From Methylobacillus gramineus (GTDB taxonomy: Bacteria > Pseudomonadota > Gammaproteobacteria > Burkholderiales > Methylophilaceae), in the NCBI RefSeq assembly GCF_020532675.1, contig NZ_JAJAVE010000001.1, positions 1,178,001 through 1,242,000 on the forward strand: 64,000 nt of DNA, read 5' to 3'. The translations under genes and the position numbers were made by a program. The notes below the pieces were generated by a model. It did not search any database. It was not told the DNA's origin and worked only from the letters and a program-made list of their open reading frames with translations. This document shows, in pieces, positions 10,301-18,472 of this stretch (positions are counted from its first letter, which is position 1; the number at the start of each line of letters is the position of its first letter).

Positions 10301-10581
10301 TTGAAGCCAGTCGCCTGCGCTTGCGCCCTATCCTCATGACCTCTATCGCCTTCATCATGGGCGTAGTGCCTCTGATCACCTCCAGCGGTGCAGGGTCTGA
10401 AATGCGTTATGCCATGGGTATTGCCGTCTTCTTCGGCATGCTGGGTGTGACATTCTTTGGCCTGTTCCTGACCCCTGTGTTCTATGTACTGCTGCGCACA
10501 TTGAGCGGTGGTCACCCATTGCACTCAGCCACCGAGCATAAGCCTCATGTATCCGGCCCGACTGCCAGCCATTTGATATAG
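7387..10581 (+). CDS. RND multidrug efflux transporter, HAE1 family (MexF/AcrB-like)
   Basis: A full-length 1064-residue inner-membrane proton/drug antiporter. It starts with the family signature NISKFFIDRPIFAGVLSMLI. The proton-relay aspartates of TM4 are Asp410-Asp411 (GIVVDDAIVVVEN), and the TM10 lysine motif GLSAKNAILIVEFA is present. Twelve transmembrane segments and two large periplasmic loops are implied by the family pattern. It has a good SD (AGGGAG) 22 bases after the adaptor gene. Closest in style to MexF-type pumps, which export chloramphenicol, quinolones and aromatic compounds; the actual substrates cannot be read from sequence. Confidence 0.95.
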   Translation: MNISKFFIDRPIFAGVLSMLILLGGALAMFQLPISEYPEVVPPSVVVRAQYPGANPKVIAETVASPLEESINGVEDMIYMQSQANSDGNLTITVNFKLGVDPDKAQQLVQNRVNQALPRLPPDVQRLGLTTLKSSPTMTMVVHLTSPDNRYDMTYLRNYAVINVKDRLARIQGVGEVGLFGSGNYAMRVWLDPQKVAQRGMTASDVAQAIREQNVQVAAGVIGASPNAKSVPLQLSVNAQGRLKTEEEFAAIILKTSPDGAITHLSDVARIELAASEYGLRSLLDNKPAVAIPIFQAPGANALAISDAVRATMEELAADFPESIEYHIVYDPTQFVRSSIRAVVTTLLEAIALVVLVVILFLQTWRASIIPLLAVPVSIIGTFSLMLAFGYSINALSLFGMVLAIGIVVDDAIVVVENVERNIAAGLSPRDATYQAMREVSGPIIAIALTLIAVFVPLAFMTGLTGQFYKQFAMTIAISTVISAFNSLTLSPALSALLLKGHHDKKDWLTRFMDRWLGGFFAGFNKLFSKASDKYGHGVKGIINRKASAMGVYAVLLGLTVAISLIVPGGFVPAQDKQYLVGFAQLPSGASLERTEEVIRRMSEIALQQPGVENAVAFPGLSINGFTNSSSAGIVFTTLKPFNERKGKELSAAAIAQSLNEKFGQIQDAYIAVFPPPPVMGLGTIGGFKLQIEDRGALGYSELDSAVNAFIAEASKAPELGPMFTNYQINVPQLNVDLDRAKAKQLGVPVTEVFDTMQIYLGSLYVNDFNRFGRVFQVRAQADAPYRARAEDILQLKTRNNAGDMVPLSSLVKVTPTFGPEMVVRYNGYTAADINGGPAPGYSSGQAQAVVEKIAARTLPPGIKFEWTDLTYQQIIAGNAGIWVFPISVLLVFLVLAALYESLTLPLAVILIVPMSILAALTGVWLTKGDNNIFTQIGLMVLVGLSAKNAILIVEFARELELQGSSIVKAAIEASRLRLRPILMTSIAFIMGVVPLITSSGAGSEMRYAMGIAVFFGMLGVTFFGLFLTPVFYVLLRTLSGGHPLHSATEHKPHVSGPTASHLI

Positions 10582-10592
10582 GAATAACCATC

Positions 10593-12074
10593 ATGAAACC
10601 CATCAAGACATTATCCCTGCTCACTGCCACGTTGCTGCTGGCAGCGTGCTCAGTGGCTCCGATATATGAAAAGCCCCAGGTGGAAACACCGGCCCAATAC
10701 AAAGAGGCCAGCACCAGCCTGGGTGGTGAGCAATCCAGCCAGTGGAAAACAGCAGAACCTGCCGAGCAGGTTTTGCGAGGCCAATGGTGGCAGGTGTTCA
10801 ATGACCTGACACTGGACAACCTTGAAGATCAGGCCCTCGCTGCCAACCAGAACTTGCAGGCGGCCATCGCCCGCCTGGCGCAATCGCGCGCATTGTTCAA
10901 GGATGAACGTTCAGCACGTTATCCCCAGATCAGTGGCGGGATCAGTCCTGGACACCAGCGCGTGTCACCAGATGCGCAGCGAACCGAGAATGGTAGTGAA
11001 CAAACCCTCTGGCGTGCGCAAGCCCAAGTAGCTTATGAAGCAGACCTGTTCGGGCGGGTATCATCACTGGTGAATGCGGCTGAAGCGAGTGCAGAGCAAA
11101 GCGCCGCCTTGCTGAAGTCCCTGCAGCTGTCCTTACAGGCTGACGTGGCACAACAATACTTCACCATCCGCGAGCTGGATGCTGAACGGGAAATCTACCA
11201 GAACACGGTCAAACTACGAGAACAAACCGTGCAACTGACGCAGCATCGCTATGATGCAGGCGATATCAGTGAGCTGGAGCTGGCCCGCGCCAAGACTGAA
11301 TTGGCAGCTGCACGCTCCGAAGAACTGGGCGTGACGCGTCGCCGTGCCATCGCCGAGCATGCCCTAGCCATCCTGCTGGGCAAATCACCGTCAGAATTTA
11401 GCCTGGCAGCAACCCCTTTACAGCGCATTAGCATCAATATACCAGCAGGGCTGCCTTCATCCTTGCTGGAGCGCAGGCCTGACATTGCCGCCGCTGAACG
11501 CGCCATGGCAGCTGCCAATGCCCGGATTGGGGTCGCCAAGGCGGCTTATTTCCCTCGCCTCAATATCACCGGCGCACTTGGCTATGAATCCTCAGAACTG
11601 GGCAGCCTGTTCGAGTGGTCCAACCGCACTTTTCTTCTCGGCCCATTGATAGGCACCATGCTTTCCATGCCCATTTTTGATGGTGGCCGCCGTGAAGCTG
11701 GCCTGGAACGGGCACGTGCAGCCTATGAAGAGGACGTGGCTAGATATCGCCAGACTGTACTGACGGCGTTTGGTGAGGTTGAGGATAACCTGGCCAGCCT
11801 GCGCATACTGGACAACCAGTCAGAGGTACAAGATAGTGCTGTCACTTCTTCATTAAGGGCTAGCAACCTGGCGCAGAGCCGTTACCGTGAGGGCTTGGTA
11901 AGCTACCTGGAAGTGATAGATGCAGATCGCACCTTGCTGCTGCAAAAACGCGTAACCCTGCAGCTGGATGGCGAACGTGCGCGCGCCACGGTCAACCTGA
12001 TTCGTGCGCTGGGTGGCAGCTGGCAGCAAGCAGCGCCAAATGGCACACCAGTCGCCCTGCAAGCAATCAAGTAG
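10593..12074 (+). CDS. RND efflux outer-membrane lipoprotein channel (NodT/OprN family)
   Basis: A 493-residue TolC-like outer-membrane factor. The signal peptide ends in the lipobox LLAAC with Cys19 as the acylation site. Two OEP repeats follow, with the typical QWWQVFND start region, LLERRPDIAAAERAMAAANARIGVAKAAYFP and a final DADRTLLLQ segment. It forms the trimeric channel that completes the tripartite pump. Eleven bases separate it from the transporter gene, with an AGGAATAACC ribosome site, and a strong terminator follows, so the operon ends here. Confidence 0.94.
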   Translation: MKPIKTLSLLTATLLLAACSVAPIYEKPQVETPAQYKEASTSLGGEQSSQWKTAEPAEQVLRGQWWQVFNDLTLDNLEDQALAANQNLQAAIARLAQSRALFKDERSARYPQISGGISPGHQRVSPDAQRTENGSEQTLWRAQAQVAYEADLFGRVSSLVNAAEASAEQSAALLKSLQLSLQADVAQQYFTIRELDAEREIYQNTVKLREQTVQLTQHRYDAGDISELELARAKTELAAARSEELGVTRRRAIAEHALAILLGKSPSEFSLAATPLQRISINIPAGLPSSLLERRPDIAAAERAMAAANARIGVAKAAYFPRLNITGALGYESSELGSLFEWSNRTFLLGPLIGTMLSMPIFDGGRREAGLERARAAYEEDVARYRQTVLTAFGEVEDNLASLRILDNQSEVQDSAVTSSLRASNLAQSRYREGLVSYLEVIDADRTLLLQKRVTLQLDGERARATVNLIRALGGSWQQAAPNGTPVALQAIK

Positions 12075-12082
12075 GTATAAAA

Positions 12083-12114
12083 AAAACAGGCCATGGAATC
12101 CATGGCCTGTTTTC
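12083..12114 (+). terminator. Rho-independent terminator of the efflux operon
   Basis: Stem ACAGGCCATGG (12086-12096) with CCATGGCCTGT (12100-12110), a three-base loop, then a TTTT tract, starting nine bases after the channel gene stop. A-tract/T-tract symmetry may make it bidirectional. Confidence 0.92.
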
Positions 12115-12301
12115 TTGATCAGGTGTTAGTGCGCCCAATCCATTTCGGCAGAATCACACTGGGTCAATGACGGCTCATCGGCCTGCAAGCAGGCTTACTA
12201 CCTTATTCTCTGCACTAACCTTTACATTATACCCATCGATTGCCAATTCCCTGTTCAAGATTTCCAGCTAGCCTGCTAACTAACTTCACTTGTAATTGAC
12301 A

Positions 12302-12628
12302 TCATTTGGTTTTCACAGAGTCAGGTGCATCAATCACAATATCATTCTGCACCGAGACTACTCCACTCACACTCCTGGCGACAATCACTGCCTGGCTGAT
12401 TTCTGCCTGTGATTTGGCGCTACCACTTAAATGCACCGCGCCCAGATCATCGGACTTGACCTTGATATCCAATGCGCTCAATCTTGTGTCCTTGGCCAGG
12501 GCCGCCTTGACCTTGCCAGTGGTGGCAGGATCATCTGCATAATTGATTAAGGTCTCGGTATCTGCTGCCCATACAGATAATGGCATCAGCAGTGCCAGCA
12601 ACAGTAAAACCCGCTTGATTAATCGCAT
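12302..12628 (-). CDS. Periplasmic BON-domain protein (OsmY-like)
   Basis: A 108-residue exported protein. The start at 12628 has a perfect AAGGAGGG ribosome site, and a signal peptide (RLIKRVLLLLALLMPLSVWA) follows. Longer in-frame starts have no such features. The rest is one BON domain, with KVKAALAKDTRLSALDIKVKSD, then GAVHLSGSAKSQAEISQAV and SGVVSVQNDIVI. BON domains are thought to bind membranes or outer-membrane components, and OsmY relatives respond to osmotic stress. Single gene. Confidence 0.88.
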   Translation of the reverse strand: MRLIKRVLLLLALLMPLSVWAADTETLINYADDPATTGKVKAALAKDTRLSALDIKVKSDDLGAVHLSGSAKSQAEISQAVIVARSVSGVVSVQNDIVIDAPDSVKTK

Positions 12629-12689
12629 GAATCCCTCCTTGATGTCTTGATCGACTATACAATTGATATCATCATAGCCCTGCACTAAC

Positions 12690-12780
12690 TCCATCACTAG
12701 CAGAGCATCTCCGACAGTCATGTAGGAGTTCTTTAACACGCCTGAAGAGGCGTGAGTTCGAATCTCATCGCTTCCGTCCC
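12690..12780 (+). other. tRNA-like remnant with T-arm
   Basis: The plus strand around 12752-12768 reads GTGAGTTCGAATCTCAT, a good T-arm with five pairs around TTCGAAT, followed by CGCTTCCG, which looks like the 3' half of an acceptor stem. Just before it is a hairpin, CACGCC (12737-12742) and GGCGTG (12749-12754), that could be a long variable arm. No matching GGAAGCG 5' acceptor half or clear D and anticodon arms are visible. I read it as a decayed tRNA or a site left by integration, not a working tRNA. Confidence 0.35.
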
Positions 12781-12889
12781 AGATTAATATCCCGCACAGT
12801 AAAAGTCTCACAAAACCCCTAGCGTAGCCTGAGCAAGGCCATGTAAGATAATTAACGATGTCATGCAAGATCGATAGGAAGGAATAGCA

Positions 12890-13123
12890 ATGCCCTCGTT
12901 ATACCTAAGCCGCGAAGAGCGTGTAAAAGATGTAGTCAAAGCCTATATGAACGAGAACGCCTCTGTGCGGCACTCTCTGACTTTTGGCGGCCAGTTTCTG
13001 CCTTACAGTGAGCATGAAAAAGCCCTGATGCGGGAAGAACGGGCATGGGCACTGGCCAGGCTGACGATAGACAAGATCATGCGATTACCGCATATCGTGA
13101 TCAAGCCACTATCGGCCATATAA
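12890..13123 (+). CDS. Small hypothetical protein
   Basis: A 77-residue basic protein with no recognisable domain. It has a good ribosome site (TAGGAAGGAATAGC before the ATG), which is the main reason to call it. The sequence is charged and predicted mostly helical (SREERVKDVVKAYM, SEHEKALMREERAWALARL), with no signal peptide or membrane segment. It stands alone between the tRNA-like remnant and the GGDEF-EAL gene. Function unknown. Confidence 0.6.
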   Translation: MPSLYLSREERVKDVVKAYMNENASVRHSLTFGGQFLPYSEHEKALMREERAWALARLTIDKIMRLPHIVIKPLSAI

Positions 13124-13368
13124 CCCTCCACCCTCCTTGGCTTCAAGCAAGCTCTGTACTCTGCATCATATGCAATAGTGCAGGTACCCTGTGCTCTCCT
13201 TCCTCGTATTACCCCTTCAACTCGACTAGTTAAATATTCTCTTTGAAAAAAATTTAACTCTAGACCTCGTCTAAACATTTACTGTTGATACGCTATTAGT
13301 CAATAATACTTTGACGCTGCAGCATTAATAAGAACCATAAATGCGACAATTTAAGGGGAAAGTTTAGG

Positions 13369-15300
13369 ATGGCACGCTATGCGGAATTCTTGAATAACCT
13401 TACACGAGGGTTTGCCATTGATATGGACAACCCCGTGCTACTCAAGGCCCAATACAAAGCCTTCTCCAAACAACTTCCGCTGATGTATTTCATATTACTG
13501 GTCAATAGCTGGATATTGACCAGTACCCACATGCAGAGTGCGCCCCGCTGGCTGGTCTGGGATTATCCGATTGGCTTGACACTCATCTGCGTCATACGTT
13601 TTGTATTCTGGTTCCGCACCCGCAATATCGAACCAACGATTGACGAAGCGCGAAAGGCACTTCGACGCACCAACCTGATTGCAGGCCCTATCGCGATGAG
13701 TTTCACCATCTGGGCCATCATGTTGTTTCCCTATGGCGATGCCTATGCCCAATCCCATGTTGCCTTCTACATGGGCATTACCGTCATTGGCTGTATTTTC
13801 TGCCTCATGCACCTGCGTCCGGCGGCCCTAACTACGGCAGCAGTGGTCAATATCAGCTTTGTCATTTTCTTTGCTTCCACCGGAAAACCAACCTTCATCG
13901 CAACCTCTGTCAATGTCGCACTGGTGTCGGCGACCATGCTGGTGATTCTGCATGTCTATTACCGCGACTTCACCAGCCTGGTCGATGCCCAGGTCCATAC
14001 AGAAGCGCTCAGCAATGACAACCTGCGCCTGGCCAATATGGATAGTCTGACCATGCTGCCCAACCGGCGTAAATTTTTCACGGAACTCTATGCCTTCTGC
14101 CTCAAGGCCCACAGTACAGGTACCCGTTTTGCAGTGGGCATCCTGGATCTGGATGGCTTCAAACCAGTCAATGACCTATACGGGCATAGCGTGGGGGATA
14201 AATTATTGTTTGCGGCAGGCCAGCGTTTGCAAAACCTGTGTGATGAAGAAACGCATCTGGCACGTCTGGGTGGAGACGAATTTGCCTTGATCATCACGCG
14301 TGCGATGGATAACGATCAATTACTGGCGTTTGGCACCACGCTTTGCGAAGCCCTGCGCCAGCCATTCCTGATCGCGGATACCACGATCCAGATTGCCGCC
14401 TCCATGGGCCTCGTGACCTATCCAGATATGGCCGCCAATGCTACCGATTTATTTGAACATGCTGACTATGCCCTCTATCAAGGCAAACGTAACAACCGCA
14501 GCATGGTTAGCGTCTTCTCCACCAGCCACAGCAACAGGATTCACCTTGATGCCAACATTGAACAAGCATTGAGAAAAGCGGATTTTGAGCAGGAACTGGA
14601 AGTCTATTTCCAGCCCATCATCAATATCAATACGGAACAAATCGTGGCGTTTGAAGCGCTGGCTCGCTGGCAAAGCCCCGTGCTGGGATCAGTCTCACCG
14701 GCCCAGTTCATCCCGATTGCAGAACGCACCGGCATCATCAACCAGCAAACCCGCATCCTGTTGGCAAAAGCACTGGCTGCCGCGGCCAAATGGCCTGATC
14801 ATATCCGGCTGTCATTTAACCTATCAACCCACGACCTCAGTTCTCCAAACATCATTCATCAGATCGTAAAGATCATTGACGAAGCCGACTTTGACCCCAG
14901 GCAGCTGGACCTGGAAATCACCGAAACCGCCGTCATGCATGATATAGACCAGGCCAAATGGGCGACAGAGCAGATCAGGCAACTAGGCTGCGGCATTACA
15001 CTGGATGACTTTGGCACAGGCTACTCCAGCCTCAGCCAGCTGCATGCCTTATCCCTGAGCAAAATCAAGATAGATCGCAGCTTTGTCACCGGCATTGAGA
15101 AAAATCCGGCCAGCCTCAAAATTGTCAAATCCCTGCTGGCACTAAGCCGTGACATGGGACTGGACTGCATCATTGAGGGAGTGGAAACTGCAGAGGAAAT
15201 GGCCGTTATCCGGGAAATTGGCGGTACCATGGTGCAGGGCTATATATATTCTCCACCGATTCCAGAATCCGCAGCACGGTTATGGATTGATCATCACTGA
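13369..15300 (+). CDS. Membrane GGDEF-EAL protein (c-di-GMP synthesis/hydrolysis)
   Basis: A 643-residue protein. The N-terminus has about five or six membrane segments (roughly residues 30-205). A GGDEF domain follows with an intact active site at 301-305 (LGGDEF) and the preceding DLDGFKPVND metal motif, then an EAL domain with EAL at 429-431. Phosphodiesterase residues are present: NLSTHDL, EITETA, LDDFGTGYSSL, KIDRSF and EGVE. Both halves look catalytically competent, so it may be bifunctional or one half may be regulatory. No periplasmic sensor domain is recognisable. Monocistronic, with a terminator downstream. Confidence 0.93.
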   Translation: MARYAEFLNNLTRGFAIDMDNPVLLKAQYKAFSKQLPLMYFILLVNSWILTSTHMQSAPRWLVWDYPIGLTLICVIRFVFWFRTRNIEPTIDEARKALRRTNLIAGPIAMSFTIWAIMLFPYGDAYAQSHVAFYMGITVIGCIFCLMHLRPAALTTAAVVNISFVIFFASTGKPTFIATSVNVALVSATMLVILHVYYRDFTSLVDAQVHTEALSNDNLRLANMDSLTMLPNRRKFFTELYAFCLKAHSTGTRFAVGILDLDGFKPVNDLYGHSVGDKLLFAAGQRLQNLCDEETHLARLGGDEFALIITRAMDNDQLLAFGTTLCEALRQPFLIADTTIQIAASMGLVTYPDMAANATDLFEHADYALYQGKRNNRSMVSVFSTSHSNRIHLDANIEQALRKADFEQELEVYFQPIININTEQIVAFEALARWQSPVLGSVSPAQFIPIAERTGIINQQTRILLAKALAAAAKWPDHIRLSFNLSTHDLSSPNIIHQIVKIIDEADFDPRQLDLEITETAVMHDIDQAKWATEQIRQLGCGITLDDFGTGYSSLSQLHALSLSKIKIDRSFVTGIEKNPASLKIVKSLLALSRDMGLDCIIEGVETAEEMAVIREIGGTMVQGYIYSPPIPESAARLWIDHH

Positions 15301-15381
15301 TTAATGATTTGAATACGGAGGATACAAGGTGGGTAGACTTAGCGCTGAATTATTAGCTGAAGTTGACCAGTGTGATAAGTA

Positions 15382-15417
15382 AAAAGGGAGAAAACAGATG
15401 TTTTCTCCCTTTTATTT
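15382..15417. terminator. Bidirectional terminator between GGDEF-EAL gene and tRNA cluster
   Basis: A 14-bp stem, AAAAGGGAGAAAAC (15382-15395) and GTTTTCTCCCTTTT (15400-15413), with A and T tracts on both sides. It lies between the plus-strand GGDEF-EAL gene and the 3' end of the minus-strand tRNA-Gly, and can end both. Confidence 0.9.
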
Positions 15418-15493
<76 letters not shown>

Positions 15494-15519
15494 ACTGCTT
15501 TACAGCAAACTATTTTACC

Positions 15520-15594
15520 TGGAGGCGCGAGCCGGAGTCGAACCGGCCTAAACGGCTTTGCAGGCCGCGGCATAACCGCTTTGCTATCGCGCCA
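15520..15594 (-). tRNA. tRNA-Cys (anticodon GCA)
   Basis: The reverse complement starts TGGCGCGATAGCAAAGCGG and has the anticodon loop CTGCAAA (GCA), T-loop GTTCGACTC, an acceptor match to CGCGCC, and encoded CCA. This is the standard bacterial tRNA-Cys. It lies between the two tRNA-Gly genes. Confidence 0.97.
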
Positions 15595-15626
15595 TAACCA
15601 ACATCAGACTACACTAGGTATCTGAT

Positions 15627-15661
15627 AAAAAAGGAAATACTTGCTTTTTCTTTCCTTTTTT
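15627..15661. terminator. A/T-flanked hairpin between tRNA-Gly and tRNA-Cys
   Basis: AAAAAAGGAAA (15627-15637) pairs with TTTCCTTTTTT (15651-15661). It sits in the spacer of the tRNA cluster. It may terminate part of the transcripts or act as a processing element. Confidence 0.5.
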
Positions 15662-15666
15662 AAATC

Positions 15667-15742
<76 letters not shown>

Positions 15743-15802
15743 ATCGAAAGAAGGCGCCATTTTAAGGATTTTCAGACCAGTGTCAAGCGGATTTCAGGGA
15801 CC

Positions 15803-16369
15803 TCAGCCCGCTTTCATGCGCGGCCAGGCGGCCTTGAGATAATAAGCCATTGACAGCAATGTCAAAAATGCCGCGATATAAATTAATATATCGCCAAAAA
15901 ATCTTATATCGACCGGCCCAAGCGGGTCGTTATAAAGCAAAAACAGAATGGCCGCCATTTGCGCGGCCGTCTTGACCTTGCCAATGTAGGTAACAGCCAC
16001 ACTGCCTTTTTCACCCACCCCGGCCATCCACTCCCGCAATGCGCTGATCGCGATCTCGCGGCCGATAATGACGAGGGCAACCACCGCGCCCACCCGATCC
16101 AGTTCAATCAACAGGATCAGTGCTGCAGCAACCATCAGCTTGTCGGCAACAGGGTCGAGAAATGCACCAAAGGCAGAGGTCTGGTTCAGCACACGAGCCA
16201 GATACCCATCAAACCAGTCGGTGATCGCGGCAAATGCAAAGATGAAGGTGGCCAGCACGTTCTTGTCATGCATGGGCAGTGTGCTTTCCGGAAAATAGAA
16301 TATCCCGACAAACACCGGGATAGAACAGATACGCATCACGGTGAGCGTATTAGGGACATTCCAGAACAT
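15803..16369 (-). CDS. pgsA: CDP-diacylglycerol-glycerol-3-phosphate 3-phosphatidyltransferase
   Basis: A 188-residue integral membrane enzyme that makes phosphatidylglycerol phosphate from CDP-diacylglycerol and glycerol-3-phosphate, the committed step to PG and cardiolipin. The CDP-alcohol phosphotransferase motif DG-x2-AR-x8-G-x3-D-x3-D is complete: DGYLAR, then GAFLDPVAD (about residues 54-76). It starts FWNVPNTLTVMRICSIPVF, as PgsA does, and several hydrophobic segments follow. Its ATG overlaps the uvrC stop codon by one base, the common proteobacterial uvrC-pgsA pairing. Confidence 0.96.
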   Translation of the reverse strand: MFWNVPNTLTVMRICSIPVFVGIFYFPESTLPMHDKNVLATFIFAFAAITDWFDGYLARVLNQTSAFGAFLDPVADKLMVAAALILLIELDRVGAVVALVIIGREIAISALREWMAGVGEKGSVAVTYIGKVKTAAQMAAILFLLYNDPLGPVDIRFFGDILIYIAAFLTLLSMAYYLKAAWPRMKAG

Positions 16370-18177
16370 CAGTGCAACTCCTCATAAATTTTCTGTGCCA
16401 GTGCCAGGCTAATGCCATCCACTTGGGCAATTTCATCAATACAGGCATTCTTGACACCGTCAAGCCCACCAAAACGCAGCAGCAGACTTTTACGGCGCTT
16501 GGCACCTATACCAATGATATCTTCCAGACTGGAATGCATACGGGCCTTGCCGCGCTTGGCACGGTGCCCGGTAATGGCAAAACGATGGGCCTCATCGCGA
16601 ATTTGCTGCAACAGATGGAGTCCGGGATGATCCTTGGGCAAACCGACCGGCGTTTCCCGCTCAGGAAAGAACATCTGCTCTAATCCCGCTTTACGTTCCT
16701 CACCCTTGGCAATGCCCACTAACTGGATATCCGGCAAACCTACCTCGTGCATCACTTCCACTGCCACACCAAGCTGGCCTTTACCGCCATCGATAAATAC
16801 CAAGTCTGGCCGCTTACCCTCTCCTGCCGCCACTTTTCTGTAGCGCCGTGTCAGGGCATCTCGCATCGCTGCATAATCATCCCCGGGGGTGATACCAGTG
16901 ATATTGTAACGGCGATACTCGGAGTTCTGCATATTACCTTTATCAAACACCACGCATGAGGCCACAGTGGCCTCCCCCATGGTGTGACTGATATCAAAAC
17001 ATTCAATGCGTTCAGTACTCTCTGCCAGCATCAAGGCTTCACGTAAGGAAACCAGGCGGGCCTGCTGGTTAGCCTGCTGCGCTGAGCGCTGTTGCAAGGC
17101 AAGATCAGCGTTGGTCTGCGCCATTTTCATCCAGACGCGTTTATCCCCTGTCGGGTTGTTATTGATACGCACTTTCCTGCCAGCTTGCTCACTGAATACT
17201 TCCTCCAGCGCCTCAGTTTCAATCGCCACCCCAATAATCAGCAAAGGCGGGATGGCGCTGGCCATGTAATGCTGTTCGAGGAATGCCTCCACCATGGTGT
17301 CCATATCAGCGCCATCCGCATTTTTGGGGAAAAAGCTTTTATCCCCCAGGTGATGACCACCGCGTATCATGACCAGGTTCACACACCAGCTGCCTTGCAA
17401 TTCAGCACAGGCAATCACATCCGCATCCGACACATTGAAGTCACTGACAAATTGCCGGGCTTGTACCTGACGCAGGCTTTGAATGCGATCGCGATAAACG
17501 GCTGCCATTTCATATTCGTGCCGTTCTGCTGCCTCGCCCATTTTCACGCCCAGCTCATCCATCACCTCTTGTTCTTTACCCTGCAGGAACAGCGTGGCAT
17601 GCATCACATCACGCTGATAATCCTCTGCTGTGATCAAATCCACGCAGGGAGCGGTACAACGTGCAATCTGATGCAGTAAACAAGGGCGAGAGCGATTGGC
17701 AAACACCGTATTTTCGCAAGTACGCAGACGGAAGACTTTCTGCAACAACTGTATGCTTTCACGCACGGCCACTGCATTGGGAAAAGGGCCGAAATAGCGA
17801 TGTCCCTTACGCTGCGCGCCACGATGAAAAGCCAGACGCGGAAACTCATCCCCTGTCAGGGTGATATAGGGATATGACTTATCATCGCGAAACAACACGT
17901 TGTACCGTGGCATGAAGCTCTTGATAAGATTATTCTCAAGCAACAAGGCTTCCGCTTCTGAACGGGTCACGGTGGTTTCTATGCGCACGATGTGGGACAC
18001 CATCATGCGCGTGCGCGGTGAAGCCAGATTCTTCTGGAAATAAGACGAGACCCGCTTCTTGAGGTCGCGCGCCTTGCCCACATAAATCACTTCATCCTTA
18101 TCGTTCATCATGCGATAAACGCCAGGCAGGTTGGGCAGGCTTTTCAGTATAGGTTTGGGGTCAAACATAGACATCAT
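16369..18177 (-). CDS. uvrC: Excinuclease ABC subunit C
   Basis: A 602-residue UvrC, the nuclease that makes both cuts in nucleotide excision repair. It has an N-terminal GIY-YIG domain (GVYRMMNDKDEVIYVGKA, near residues 19-40), a UVR motif near the middle (EVMDELGVKMGEAAERHEYEMAA), the RNase-H-like C-terminal nuclease (ECFDISHTMGEATVAS, FIDGGKGQLGVA) and C-terminal helix-hairpin-helix repeats (IIGIGAKRRKSLL, QVDGISLALAQKI). Length and order are normal. It is the first gene of uvrC-pgsA. Confidence 0.97.
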   Translation of the reverse strand: MMSMFDPKPILKSLPNLPGVYRMMNDKDEVIYVGKARDLKKRVSSYFQKNLASPRTRMMVSHIVRIETTVTRSEAEALLLENNLIKSFMPRYNVLFRDDKSYPYITLTGDEFPRLAFHRGAQRKGHRYFGPFPNAVAVRESIQLLQKVFRLRTCENTVFANRSRPCLLHQIARCTAPCVDLITAEDYQRDVMHATLFLQGKEQEVMDELGVKMGEAAERHEYEMAAVYRDRIQSLRQVQARQFVSDFNVSDADVIACAELQGSWCVNLVMIRGGHHLGDKSFFPKNADGADMDTMVEAFLEQHYMASAIPPLLIIGVAIETEALEEVFSEQAGRKVRINNNPTGDKRVWMKMAQTNADLALQQRSAQQANQQARLVSLREALMLAESTERIECFDISHTMGEATVASCVVFDKGNMQNSEYRRYNITGITPGDDYAAMRDALTRRYRKVAAGEGKRPDLVFIDGGKGQLGVAVEVMHEVGLPDIQLVGIAKGEERKAGLEQMFFPERETPVGLPKDHPGLHLLQQIRDEAHRFAITGHRAKRGKARMHSSLEDIIGIGAKRRKSLLLRFGGLDGVKNACIDEIAQVDGISLALAQKIYEELH

Positions 18178-18233
18178 TGACCATATCAGCGGTCAAACAA
18201 TAAACAATCACAAATAAAACAGACGGGCAAAAA

Positions 18234-18419
18234 CTAATCGCTATCCACCAACTCACCTGCCACCGCCCAGTTTTCTCCTGATACCTCATCAAACGTGATG
18301 TAAGTGTAAGATCTGGGCTTCTTGGCAATGCGCTCTAGGGTGTCTGTCACCTCTTCGGCAATCTTGGCTTTCTGCTCGCGGGTCAACGCACCAGCTACCT
18401 TGATATTCACGTATGGCAT
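18234..18419 (-). CDS. 4-oxalocrotonate tautomerase family protein
   Basis: A 61-residue tautomerase-superfamily protein. The start at 18419 has AAGGAGAGCGAT before it and exposes Pro2, the catalytic amino-terminal proline (MPYVNIKVAGALT), which settles the start over one nine codons upstream. TYITFDEVSGENWAVAGE is the usual C-terminal part of 4-OT-like proteins. Such enzymes interconvert enol and keto acids as hexamers; the real substrate is unknown. Lies alone between uvrC and the cation exporter. Confidence 0.9.
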   Translation of the reverse strand: MPYVNIKVAGALTREQKAKIAEEVTDTLERIAKKPRSYTYITFDEVSGENWAVAGELVDSD

Positions 18420-18472
18420 ATCGCTCTCCTTATGATTGAATCTCATTGATCACACGAAAAATGTGCGCAGAA

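Noticed and set aside
15329-15382. 17-codon frame with GGAGG before a GTG
   Set aside because: Very short and lies between the GGDEF-EAL gene and a terminator; more likely leader or trailer sequence.
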